From the NCBI GenBank assembly GCA_009911305.1, contig QXXC01000001.1, positions 62,001 through 126,000 of the forward strand: a stretch of DNA of 64,000 nucleotides, written 5' to 3'. The DNA comes from Clostridiaceae bacterium (GTDB taxonomy: Bacteria; Bacillota; Clostridia; Lachnospirales; Lachnospiraceae). The translations under genes were made by a program, and so were the position numbers. Below are positions 16,994-24,683 of this stretch, one piece after another (position 1 is the stretch's first letter; every line of letters starts with the position of its first letter). The notes under the pieces were generated by a model that saw nothing but the letters and a program-made list of their open reading frames with translations, made no database searches and was not told the DNA's origin.

Positions 16994-17722
16994 CTATTTC
17001 ACCAGAAGAAAGACGCCGGACAGGAACAGCAGCGCATAGGTAATCATCATAAACAGCCTCTGGCTCATCCTGGCGTACAGCTTCCCCCCGATTGCCATGC
17101 CCGCAAGCAGGAAGGGGACGGAAATAAGCTGCAGCCTGACAAGCGGCCCGTTCCACAGCCCGGCCCGGATGTCGTCGAGCAGAATCAGGGTATTTAAAAA
17201 TACCCACACCGTGGAGATGGTGGCCCGAAAGCTCACCTTGTCCTCTATACGCTTCGTCAGATACCCGATCAGCAGCGGCCCGCCCGACACAAAAAGCCCG
17301 TGTACGATCCCGGCCAGGATCAGAAGCGCCCCCTGGCCCCGGCCGCTCTCCATGCGCTTCTTTTCCTGCAGGGAATACGCGCCCCTGACGGACAGAAACA
17401 GCACAAACAGCCCCAAAAGCTTATAGAGAACCGATTCCCTGCCGGCAAACAGGCCGCGGATCAGGATCCCGCCGGCAATCCCGGCCGCCATCACCACAAC
17501 AATTTTTTTCAGCTCCTCCCAGCACACGCTCTTATAATTTCCGGCAAAGACATAGACGCCGGACAAAAGCCCCAGCACATTCAGCACCGGCTTTGCCACC
17601 GGATAGCCCACCAGCATCAGGCTGGGGGGCATTGCGAGTATCGTCCCCGCAAAGCCCGTAATTCCCTGAATAATATTGGCCAGAAGAATGACCAGGAGGA
17701 ACAAACTCTGATTCATCACCAT
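16994..17722 (-). CDS. TauE/SafE-family permease, candidate sulfonate exporter
   Basis: 242 residues with about eight hydrophobic segments; it opens SLFLLVILLANIIQGITGFA, the typical TauE start with the GITGFAGT motif, and has a second repeat-like GIVHGLFVSGGPLLIGYL. Known members move sulfite, sulfoacetate and other C2-C3 sulfonates. It starts 3 bp after the sulfoquinovosidase stop. In fermentative sulfoquinovose users a C3-sulfonate (DHPS or sulfolactate) must leave the cell, so this is the natural candidate exporter. Direction and substrate are inferred. Confidence 0.82.
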   Translation of the reverse strand: MVMNQSLFLLVILLANIIQGITGFAGTILAMPPSLMLVGYPVAKPVLNVLGLLSGVYVFAGNYKSVCWEELKKIVVVMAAGIAGGILIRGLFAGRESVLYKLLGLFVLFLSVRGAYSLQEKKRMESGRGQGALLILAGIVHGLFVSGGPLLIGYLTKRIEDKVSFRATISTVWVFLNTLILLDDIRAGLWNGPLVRLQLISVPFLLAGMAIGGKLYARMSQRLFMMITYALLFLSGVFLLVK

Positions 17723-17725
17723 TCC

Positions 17726-19741
17726 TTACTTTCCGTGCTTCCTTCTGATTTCATCAAACAACGGCGTAAATGCGCTGCCCTTCTTATAAAAGGCCGGCGT
17801 ATCGCCAAGAGCGGCGGGAACCACATGAACGCCCGCCCCGTATTCGCGGCCGGTCCACATGTGAATCCATGTGTCCCCGGGCAGGTAAACCTCCCACTCC
17901 GGGCGTCCCGCCAGATAAACGGGCGCAACCAGCACATCCGGGCCTAACAGATACTCATACTGGATATCATAGCAGGCCTCGTCCTCCTCGTAGTGCACAA
18001 ACAGCGGGCGCTGCACCGGAATCCCCCGGGCCGCATTCTCCGAAACCAGCGTCTTTATGTAGGGAGACAGCATGGCATATACATCCACCAGCCTCGCCAG
18101 CCGCCCCATGCACTCCTCATCGTCATAGAACTGGAAATTTTCCTCCGGCCGGTTTCCCTCGTGCGTCCGCATCACCGGGGTAAAGGCCGCCATCTCCGCC
18201 CAGCGCAGGAACAGCTCCTTTGTCCTGACATTTCCAAACAGCGAGGTATAGCCTCCGATATCGCTGTGGCTTAAGCCGCAGCCGCACATACCGGCGCTTA
18301 AGGCCGCGCAGATCACCGTTCCCAGACCGTCGTGGATGGAAAAATCGACCGACTGATCCCCTGCCCACAAAAGGGTGCAGTATGCCTGGCTGCCCGTCCC
18401 GCCGGCCCGCATAAAATACACCGCCTCGCCCAGCTTCCCGCTCTCATAAAGCGCCTCATAATTGCACCTTGCCCACAGCGCCGGCCAGTGGTTGTGCTCC
18501 AGCATAGCAGATTTTCCGTTGTGAAGCGCCAGATCCGTGGGGAGATACTCCCCGAAATCAGCCATCCAGCCGTCCATCCCAAGCTCCAGGCTGTGTTTCT
18601 TTATTACCTCATTTTTAAACCACTCAAACGCCTCCGGATTCGTAAAATCCACCACGCCGCAGTCGAACTCGCCGAAATCCACCAGATACTCGCTTCCGTC
18701 CGCCTTTGTGGCAAACACGCCTCTCTCCCGGCCCTCGCGGTACAGCTCCCCGTCCTTCACCAGATAGGGATTGATATACCCCAGGAACCGGATTCCCCTC
18801 TCATGCAGAGCCGCGATCCGCTCCGGCAGATCCGGATACATCTCCTTATGATACCTCCAGTCCCACTGTAGGCGCTTTCCAAACGATGTCACCCTCCTGC
18901 CGCACCAGTCCTGGCACCACAGGCCCGCCACCCGGATCCCGGCTTCGAGGACCTTATCAAGCAGCCCAAAGGAGCGCTTTGCCCCTCCCTGCACGCCCAG
19001 AATCAGCCCGTTATAGATCCACTCCGGAAGCGCCGGCTGACGCCCGAACCAGGCGCTTTCCTTTTCCAGGAGCTCCAGAAAGGTGTCCGCTGCCTCAATG
19101 CGGACGCTGCGCGGGACCTCCCAGAGCTGCAGTTCATGGAAGTCCGGATTCCGGAAATCAAAGTCCGCATAGGCCGTGGAATCCACATGCAGATAGTAAC
19201 GCCTCGAAGAGACAAATGTCGGCTGCGGGAAATTCGTATTATAATAATCGCCTCCCGCCTGATTTTCCACGTCCGACCGCCAGGTCACATACGTCGTTTT
19301 ATCTCTTCCCACCCCCGGCTCCGATGTCCAGAGAGGAAAATGCCTTCCCCTCAGATTAAAGTAGGACATCTGCTCGCCGCAGCCATAGCAGCGCTCCTTC
19401 TCATCCGCGCAGACACGCAGCCAGAACCGGTTGATCGCAGGATTCTTCTGCTCAAAGGTAAGCTCTGCCAGGCCGTCCGAAAGCCGGATTGTGACAAGCA
19501 GCTCCCCCTCCAGATCCAGGGCCGCCCCGTCCTCTGTCTCCGAACATCCGCTCACAAAAAGCGGACGCCGCTCTGTGACATAATCCACAATTTTAAAATT
19601 CCCGCGGTACATATCCACATGTTCCCGCCCGCAGCCCACATAACACATGGGCTTATCCTTCCTGCACTCCAGAATGACGTCCCCGCCGTTTGTAAGGGAA
19701 CATTCGTTTCCGCTGCAAACCAGCTTCATTGAACCGCTCAT
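17726..19741 (-). CDS. GH31 sulfoquinovosidase
   Basis: 671 residues, normal for the YihQ branch of GH31. It releases sulfoquinovose from sulfoquinovosyl glycerol or sulfolipid. The residues known from E. coli YihQ for sulfonate recognition have counterparts with the right spacing: Q251, Q277 (CQDWCG), R290 and W293 (GKRLQWDW), 26, 13 and 3 apart as in Q262, Q288, R301 and W304, and Y498 (DIGGYTS) for Y508. The nucleophile is D395 (GWMADFGEY) and the acid/base is D462 (WAGDQSVDFS). No signal peptide, so hydrolysis is cytoplasmic and the glycoside must be imported. It precedes TauE by 3 bp. Confidence 0.9.
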   Translation of the reverse strand: MSGSMKLVCSGNECSLTNGGDVILECRKDKPMCYVGCGREHVDMYRGNFKIVDYVTERRPLFVSGCSETEDGAALDLEGELLVTIRLSDGLAELTFEQKNPAINRFWLRVCADEKERCYGCGEQMSYFNLRGRHFPLWTSEPGVGRDKTTYVTWRSDVENQAGGDYYNTNFPQPTFVSSRRYYLHVDSTAYADFDFRNPDFHELQLWEVPRSVRIEAADTFLELLEKESAWFGRQPALPEWIYNGLILGVQGGAKRSFGLLDKVLEAGIRVAGLWCQDWCGRRVTSFGKRLQWDWRYHKEMYPDLPERIAALHERGIRFLGYINPYLVKDGELYREGRERGVFATKADGSEYLVDFGEFDCGVVDFTNPEAFEWFKNEVIKKHSLELGMDGWMADFGEYLPTDLALHNGKSAMLEHNHWPALWARCNYEALYESGKLGEAVYFMRAGGTGSQAYCTLLWAGDQSVDFSIHDGLGTVICAALSAGMCGCGLSHSDIGGYTSLFGNVRTKELFLRWAEMAAFTPVMRTHEGNRPEENFQFYDDEECMGRLARLVDVYAMLSPYIKTLVSENAARGIPVQRPLFVHYEEDEACYDIQYEYLLGPDVLVAPVYLAGRPEWEVYLPGDTWIHMWTGREYGAGVHVVPAALGDTPAFYKKGSAFTPLFDEIRRKHGK

Positions 19742-19756
19742 ACGCCTCTCCTTTAT

Positions 19757-20452
19757 TCACCTTTCACCGCCGCTCCTGTAACAAAGCTCCTTATTCTCTC
19801 CCAGCAGCCCCGCATGGGCCCCCTGGCGGATCAGCGGCTCCCGGTCCGGATGGGCGATCACCCATTTATTCTTCTGCAGCAGCAGGACATTCTCCGGATC
19901 CTCCCCTCTCCCGCCGCACGCCAGCGGCGTATTCGTTCCCCTGGGAAGAATCACAATCCCCTTAAAGCCCTCGTCCGTAACCCGGCACGGGGAGAGGTGA
20001 AGCGTCGTCTGGTACATCTCAACTGCCGTCCCTTTTTCCACAAAGAACACCTGTGCATCCTCCACGCGGTATGTATTGTCCCGAATCTCCCACACATGGC
20101 CCAGGACCAGCATGAAATCCGTGACTGCCACATTTATCTCGCTCCCTTTGTGGTACTCAAAGCCGTTATACGTGGTGTTACGCCCATTGCAATAGCCTGC
20201 CTGGGCCTCCAGCTCCCCGTAAAAGCGATCCTGAACCTGCTTCATCACCGGATCCGCCTCCAGCTCCGGGACAGAAGCCACATAGATATTTCCATTTTCC
20301 GGAATCGTCGTATGCTCCTCCATATAGCGGATCATGGAAGAAAAATCATAGCCTGTCACAATCCGCCCAAAGGAGGCAAATTCCGGATCCGTAACCGGAC
20401 GGATCCGCACGTCGTTGACCTCATTCAGCCGCTCTAACACTGTCATACCCAT
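19757..20452 (-). CDS. Conserved cupin-like protein of unknown function (DUF4867-like)
   Basis: 231 residues, no signal peptide or membrane segment. I recall this as a DUF4867-type family, but that is memory and not a search. The sequence has EYHKGSEINVAVTDFMLVLG, VEKGTAVEMYQTTLHLSPC and GIVILPRGTNTPL, a pattern of short beta strands and Gly-Pro turns like a cupin, with His and Glu residues that might bind a metal. It sits 4 bp after the SLA-reductase-like gene and 15 bp before the sulfoquinovosidase gene. Possible roles are mutarotase, isomerase partner or a lyase side branch; none is proven. Confidence 0.6.
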   Translation of the reverse strand: MGMTVLERLNEVNDVRIRPVTDPEFASFGRIVTGYDFSSMIRYMEEHTTIPENGNIYVASVPELEADPVMKQVQDRFYGELEAQAGYCNGRNTTYNGFEYHKGSEINVAVTDFMLVLGHVWEIRDNTYRVEDAQVFFVEKGTAVEMYQTTLHLSPCRVTDEGFKGIVILPRGTNTPLACGGRGEDPENVLLLQKNKWVIAHPDREPLIRQGAHAGLLGENKELCYRSGGER

Positions 20453-20456
20453 CCGC

Positions 20457-21311
20457 CTAACCTCTCACAACCTTAAACGTCGCCCTGAAATCCTCGCCTC
20501 CCATGCCCTTTGAGAGCGCCTTCTCATAAACTCTTAAGGCATTCTCCTCGCCCGGCATGGCCACGCCGCACTCCCTGGCCAAATTCACGCAGATATTCAC
20601 ATCCTTGGCCATATTCTCAATCGAAAAGGCCGTTGTATAATCCTCTGCCTCCAGCTTCGCCGCCTGCCCGTCCAGATAGAAATTCTGGCCGCCGCCATAT
20701 GAAATGGCCCTCGCATACTCCGGAATGCGGATCCCGTTTTTCTGCGCCAGCGCGATCGTCTCATTCACGCCGTTCTGAATCTGCGAGACAAGGGCATTAT
20801 GGCAGATCTTCATCACAAGGCCCTTCCCATTGCCGCCCATGCGGATCACATTCTCCCCCATATACATCAGGACAGGACGCATCCGCTCGCACGTCTCCTC
20901 ATCGCCGCCCATATAGATGCCGAGCTTGCCCGCAGCAGCAGCCGGCTTGGACTTTACCACCGGAGCGTCGATAAAGCCGGCTCCCGTCTTCTTTACCATC
21001 TCGGAAATCTCCACCGAAACGCCCGGATCTATGGTGCTCATGTCAATACACGTCTTGCTCCCGTCCAGAACCTTCAGAATCCCGCTGTAAACCGCCCGCG
21101 AATGCTCGGACTTCGGAACCATGGAAATAATCACATCCGACTTTTCCGCCAGCTCCACCGAATCCGCGCAGGCTGCCGCGCCCTTAGAGACCAGGAGATC
21201 CACCTTCTCCTTCACAAAATCAAATACATATACCGTGTCGTCATGTTTTTTTACAATATTCTCGCTCATGGACTCGCCCATAATGCCAAGCCCGATAAAT
21301 CCTATCTTCAT
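20457..21311 (-). CDS. 3-hydroxyisobutyrate-dehydrogenase-family reductase, probable sulfolactaldehyde reductase
   Basis: About 284 residues. A Rossmann motif GFIGLGIMGESM starts at residue 4; the substrate region SKPAAAAGKLGIYMGGD lies near 120-136, and the catalytic lysine is K168 (GLVMKICHNALV). The family includes YihU, which reduces sulfolactaldehyde to 2,3-dihydroxypropane-1-sulfonate in E. coli. Together with the transaldolase and the sulfoquinovosidase the same role is likely here, regenerating NAD+ in fermentation. The frame is open to a TTG at 21356, but the ATG at 21311 has GGAAGGAC upstream and gives the canonical N-terminus. Confidence 0.78.
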   Translation of the reverse strand: MKIGFIGLGIMGESMSENIVKKHDDTVYVFDFVKEKVDLLVSKGAAACADSVELAEKSDVIISMVPKSEHSRAVYSGILKVLDGSKTCIDMSTIDPGVSVEISEMVKKTGAGFIDAPVVKSKPAAAAGKLGIYMGGDEETCERMRPVLMYMGENVIRMGGNGKGLVMKICHNALVSQIQNGVNETIALAQKNGIRIPEYARAISYGGGQNFYLDGQAAKLEAEDYTTAFSIENMAKDVNICVNLARECGVAMPGEENALRVYEKALSKGMGGEDFRATFKVVRG

Positions 21312-21360
21312 GCTGTCCTTCCTTTCCGCGCTCTTACGGGACTTTGCTTTTCCCAAACCG

Positions 21361-22047
21361 CTAATCCGTAATCGTGTGATCCCAGGCGTCCATAAACGTT
21401 CCCAGCCCCTGCGTCGTATACGCGTGCTTCATTGAATCCTGATATACGCCCAGCCCGGCGGTCACAATATCCGCCCCCGCCAGCGCACAGTCAACCATCT
21501 GCTTCGGCGTCCGCACCGCTGCGCAGATAATCTGCGTCTTTCCATAAAAGCCGTAGTTTTTATAAATGTCAACAATGTTCTTTATGTACTCTTTGCAATC
21601 CTCCCCATTCGCTTCCTTCCATCCGATAAACGGCGATACGAACAGAGAGCCGTTCTTTGCCGGGAGAATCGCCTGCGACGGCGCAAACACCAGCGTCACA
21701 TTCGTGCGGATCCCCATCTTCTCCAGCCGTCTGGCCGCCGTTATACCTGCCTCCACGGCCGGAATCTTAATCACAAAATTCGGGCTGACCGCCGCCACCT
21801 TCTGCGCCATCTCCACCATCTCGTCCGCATTGTCCAGGTGCGGATTGATCTCCACCGAAACCGGGAAACGCGAAACGCCCTCCAGTCCCTCTCTTTTAAT
21901 CCACTCCGCAATATCGGTGATCGCTTTCATAAACGGTTTGCCGCTGAGCATAATATGACGCGGATTTGTGGTAACGCCGTCGATGCCAAAAGTCGAATAT
22001 GCATACTCAATCTCGTCCATCTTCGCGCTGTCTAAAAAATACTTCAT
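21361..22047 (-). CDS. Small transaldolase, probable 6-deoxy-6-sulfofructose transaldolase
   Basis: 228 residues, the size of the FSA/TalC-type class. The start MKYFLDSAKMDEIE has the conserved Asp, TTNPR near residue 26 has the Asn, and the Schiff-base lysine is K94 (FVIKIPAVEAG). The residues after TTNPR (HIMLSGKPF) differ from ordinary F6P aldolase. As first gene of this cluster it most likely cleaves 6-deoxy-6-sulfofructose, passing the dihydroxyacetone unit to glyceraldehyde 3-phosphate and releasing sulfolactaldehyde. It has its own excellent promoter at 22164-22192. Confidence 0.82.
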   Translation of the reverse strand: MKYFLDSAKMDEIEYAYSTFGIDGVTTNPRHIMLSGKPFMKAITDIAEWIKREGLEGVSRFPVSVEINPHLDNADEMVEMAQKVAAVSPNFVIKIPAVEAGITAARRLEKMGIRTNVTLVFAPSQAILPAKNGSLFVSPFIGWKEANGEDCKEYIKNIVDIYKNYGFYGKTQIICAAVRTPKQMVDCALAGADIVTAGLGVYQDSMKHAYTTQGLGTFMDAWDHTITD

Positions 22048-22074
22048 TTCTGTGTCCTCTCTTTCTCCTCTTTT

Positions 22075-22101
22075 TAATTAAATTGATTAATTATTTATTG
22101 T
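22075..22101. promoter_or_regulatory. AT-rich dyad in the sulfoquinovose operon leader, candidate ROK site
   Basis: The stretch TTAATTAAATTGATTAA with TTAAT/ATTAA arms lies between the start point of the promoter and the transaldolase ATG. A related site with an inverted ATTGATTAA word lies upstream of the promoter. Position and composition fit a repressor operator of the NagC/XylR type. Confidence 0.5.
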
Positions 22102-22163
22102 GTCACAAAGCAACGCAAGGCATTCTCAACTGTTTTTCCCCCTTTGCTTTTACTTATGCCTCT

Positions 22164-22192
22164 ATAATATGTCCATCTTGCACAAATGTCAA
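22164..22192 (-). promoter_or_regulatory. Consensus-like promoter of the sulfoquinovose operon
   Basis: On the minus strand TTGACA (22192-22187) and TATTAT (22169-22164) are separated by exactly 17 bp. The start point would be near 22157, leaving a leader of about 110 nt that contains the AT-rich dyad at 22075-22101. Confidence 0.82.
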
Positions 22193-22220
22193 TAGATTAT
22201 TTCCAATTATTTTGTTTTTA

Positions 22221-22248
22221 GTTACTTTGTTTAATTTATTTAATCAAT
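22221..22248. promoter_or_regulatory. Second AT-rich site upstream of the sulfoquinovose promoter
   Basis: TTTAATTTATTTAATCAAT resembles operators of XylR-type ROK repressors. It carries TTAATCAAT, the reverse complement of the word ATTGATTAA at 22082-22090. It lies about 30 bp upstream of the -35, so the two sites bracket the promoter. Confidence 0.45.
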
Positions 22249-22571
22249 ATTGTACAATCTGCTGTTATAGCGCAGGTCATAAATGGAAAGCAGGTCATCG
22301 CCCTGCCCCAGAACGTGTCTGTGATCGCGATTCTCATAGCAGACGCCATCAATTATTACATACTGGATGAAGAGCCATGCCCCCATTATCATGTTGGAAA
22401 TTTGATTTTCAGATATAAAGAAAAAAACACAGCAGCTAAGCATTAATCCGGCTCTCACGAATTCCCGGCAGGGCATGCGCCTGACCGGCCTGTGAGTTAC
22501 AGGCAATCAAAAAACCGAACATACACTCTTTTACCATGTATGTACATGCAGACTTCAGGACAGCATAAAAA
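22249..22571. other. Gap between the sulfoquinovose promoter and the tRNA-Thr terminator
   Basis: No gene is supported. On the minus strand an open frame in 22240-22506 reads protein-like words (QYVIIDGVCYENRDHRH, SIYDLRYN) but has no good start and no ribosome site; it may be a remnant of a lost gene. A perfect 14-bp palindrome CATGTATGTACATG lies near 22533. Confidence 0.4.
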
Positions 22572-22609
22572 AAAGACATTTCAAAGAGCAATTTCCCTGA
22601 AATGTCTTT
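22572..22609 (-). terminator. Terminator downstream of tRNA-Thr
   Basis: Arms GACATTTCA and TGAAATGTC enclose a loop of about 15 nt; on the minus strand the hairpin is followed by TTTTTTTT. It begins about 17 bp beyond the 3' end of the tRNA. On the plus strand it ends in a mixed T tract, so weak bidirectional action is possible. Confidence 0.8.
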
Positions 22610-22625
22610 CTTTAACAATTTTAAA

Positions 22626-22697
22626 GCTGCTGACGGGAATCGGACCCGTGACCTCCGCACTACCAATGCGACGCTCTACCGACTGAGCCACAGCAGC
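22626..22697 (-). tRNA. tRNA-Thr (anticodon GGT)
   Basis: A full cloverleaf can be drawn on the minus strand: acceptor GCTGCTG/CAGCAGC, D arm GCTC/GAGC, anticodon stem TCGCA/TGCGG with loop TTGGTAG (anticodon GGT), and T arm ACGGG-TCCGATT-CCCGT. T33 and the purine at 37 are as expected. No CCA is encoded. It is followed by a strong terminator. Confidence 0.93.
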
Positions 22698-22790
22698 AAT
22701 ATCGGCGAAATGAATGCTTCAAACCATTCCCGCTTCATTCAAGCCTTAGACAGTTTATCATAATCGACCGCTTTTGTCAACTATTATTTT

Positions 22791-23363
22791 TTATCCCGCC
22801 CGAAGCGACCGCTTTCTTTTCTCCGCTGTCCGCCGCCCCTTCCGGTCGCGCTGGATTGCATAGTAGCAGTACAGCGCCGCCAGGGCGTCCTCATTCGCAT
22901 CGTGCGGCTTGTAATCCGTATAGCCGTAATACCAGGCGCAGTACGTCAGAGGCTTCCAGCGGTAGCTCCCGTATTCGTCATTGTATTCCCCGGCAATATA
23001 GGCAAATTCCAGCATGACGTCATAGAGCCTGGCCTTTACCGCGGTATTGATGCCCTTAGCCGCCAAAAACGGCATATCAAACGCCTTGTGGTTATATCCC
23101 ACGATCAGATCCGCGCGTCTTAAGATCCGCTCGATCCTGCGGCGCTCATGCCGAAGCGTCGGCGCGTTCCTGACGGCCTGCCAGGCGGCCTTGCGGGAAT
23201 TCATTCCCCTGTCCCATGCATGCCCGTCCTCTGGCCTGATGTATGAATTATAAAGTGTCTTTCCTCTCCCATTGACAATGGAAATCTGCACGATCTCATC
23301 TTCGGCTGCGTCTAAACCAGTTGTCTCAATATCAATGGAAATAATCCTGTTCTTCCACAGCAT
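22791..23363 (-). CDS. DnaQ-like 3'-5' exonuclease domain protein
   Basis: About 190 residues. A DEDDh exonuclease domain is visible: motif I SIDIETTGLDAAEDEIVQ, motif II VGYNHKAFDMPFL, and motif III HDANEDALAAL with the catalytic His and Asp. It resembles stand-alone RNase T/epsilon-like enzymes that trim DNA or RNA ends. I prefer the start MLWKNRII at 23363; the frame is open 11 codons further. The C-terminus is basic (RDRKGRRTAEKRKRS), perhaps for nucleic-acid binding. Its target is unknown. Confidence 0.85.
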   Translation of the reverse strand: MLWKNRIISIDIETTGLDAAEDEIVQISIVNGRGKTLYNSYIRPEDGHAWDRGMNSRKAAWQAVRNAPTLRHERRRIERILRRADLIVGYNHKAFDMPFLAAKGINTAVKARLYDVMLEFAYIAGEYNDEYGSYRWKPLTYCAWYYGYTDYKPHDANEDALAALYCYYAIQRDRKGRRTAEKRKRSLRAG

Positions 23364-23495
23364 GGCCTGTATCCCGCCTCTTTTGTATAAAATCAATCAC
23401 AATGCAATGTTCCCGGAATCAACGGTTGCCTGAACAGGCTGCGCCTCTGTGAAACGCCGCCTGGAGCGATTCGGCAGCCGCATTCCGGCCATTCT

Positions 23496-23831
23496 CTAAA
23501 ACTTCTGGAAATCCTCAACGTTCATCACAAAAATCGTTGAGCCTCCCGTCTTCATATTCATCGGCACCGTCATATTCACGGTCGGACAGCAATTTCCGGC
23601 CATGGTCGGCGGCGTATAGACAAGCTGCTCCCGGCTCCCGCACATCTTCTTTATAATGGAAATCGCCTCCTGCACCCGGGAGTCCTCCACTCCCAGCATG
23701 AGGGTCATGCTCTTTTTCTTCAGAAATCCGCCCACGGTGGAAAGCTTGGTTACAAAAAATGAGTTCTGGTTCAATTCATAGACCAGATCCTCTGCGTCTT
23801 CGCTTCCTATAACTGCAATTATCATTTTCAT
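23496..23831 (-). CDS. darA: Cyclic-di-AMP receptor, PII-like (DarA/PstA)
   Basis: 111 residues, matching the YaaQ/DarA family of PII-like trimers that bind c-di-AMP in Firmicutes. Visible are MKMIIAVIGSEDAEDLVYEL, TKLSTVGGFLKKKSMTLMLG (T-loop/B-loop region) and the C-terminal GGSTIFVMNVEDFQKF. Downstream targets of DarA are not well known. It lies next to rlmB, mrnC and cysS, reading the same way, with a 69-bp gap to rlmB. Confidence 0.92.
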   Translation of the reverse strand: MKMIIAVIGSEDAEDLVYELNQNSFFVTKLSTVGGFLKKKSMTLMLGVEDSRVQEAISIIKKMCGSREQLVYTPPTMAGNCCPTVNMTVPMNMKTGGSTIFVMNVEDFQKF

Positions 23832-23900
23832 ATGACCGTTCCTCCCGTCTGAACTGTTACCATTTACCTGATTCCCATATCCGCACGCTCCGGGCCTCCG

Positions 23901-24662
23901 CTAACCCCTTCCCTGCGCCTGCGCAGCCATCCGCTGGCGCACGATCTCATAGGCCAGCACGCCGGCCGCCACAGAGGCGTTTAAGGAATCGATATCTCCC
24001 TTCATGGGGATGGATGCGCGGAAATCACAGGCTTCCTTTATCAGGCGGCTCACGCCTTCCCCCTCGTTTCCTATCACCAGGCCCATGGGCCCGGTCAGAT
24101 TCAGGCGGTACATGAGCTCGCCCTCCATATCCGCACACGCGAACCAAAATCCCTTTTTCTTTAAATCCTCTATCACAGCGGACAGATTCGTAACCTTTGC
24201 CACCGGCGTATAGCACAGAGCGCCGGCCGAAGCCTTCACCACTGTGGTGGTCAGGCCCGCTGCCCTGCGCCTGGGGATAATCACGCCGTGCGCGCCCGCC
24301 AGATTCGCGGTCCGGATAATCGCTCCCAGGTTATGCGGATCCTCAATGCCGTCCAGAAGAAACAGAAACGGCGGCTCTCCCTTTTCCTCTGCCAGCTTCA
24401 GCATATCATCCACCTGCGCATATTCAAACGCGGCGGCAAATGCAATCACGCCCTGGTGCTTTCCTGTCACGGATATCTGATCCAGGCGCTCCCGGCTCAC
24501 ATAATTGATAATCGTATCGCGCTTTCTGGCCTCTCTTGTGATCGTCTTCACCGGGCCGTCCTGGCATCCGTCCAGGACAAACAGCTTATCTATGGTCTTT
24601 CCGGAACGAAAAGCCTCAAGCACGGCGTTTCGTCCCTCAATCGTCATCTCCTCATATCGCAT
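23901..24662 (-). CDS. rlmB: 23S rRNA 2'-O-ribose methyltransferase, TrmH/RlmB family
   Basis: 253 residues. The N-terminal substrate-binding domain (RNAVLEAFRSGKTIDKLFVL) is followed by a SPOUT domain with a deep trefoil knot: DGIEDPHNLGAIIRTANLAG, GNEGEGVSRLIKEACD and IPMKGDIDSLNASVAAGVL, the three family motifs including the catalytic Asn and Arg. It methylates a 23S rRNA ribose (G2251 in E. coli) with S-adenosylmethionine. The order cysS-mrnC-rlmB is typical of Firmicutes. Confidence 0.93.
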   Translation of the reverse strand: MRYEEMTIEGRNAVLEAFRSGKTIDKLFVLDGCQDGPVKTITREARKRDTIINYVSRERLDQISVTGKHQGVIAFAAAFEYAQVDDMLKLAEEKGEPPFLFLLDGIEDPHNLGAIIRTANLAGAHGVIIPRRRAAGLTTTVVKASAGALCYTPVAKVTNLSAVIEDLKKKGFWFACADMEGELMYRLNLTGPMGLVIGNEGEGVSRLIKEACDFRASIPMKGDIDSLNASVAAGVLAYEIVRQRMAAQAQGRG

Positions 24663-24683
24663 CCTGCGTCTCCTCCCTGGCCG

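Noticed and set aside
22240..22506. 88-codon minus-strand gene
   Set aside because: It overlaps the upstream part of the sulfoquinovose regulatory region, has no ribosome site and no recognised family. At most it is a remnant.
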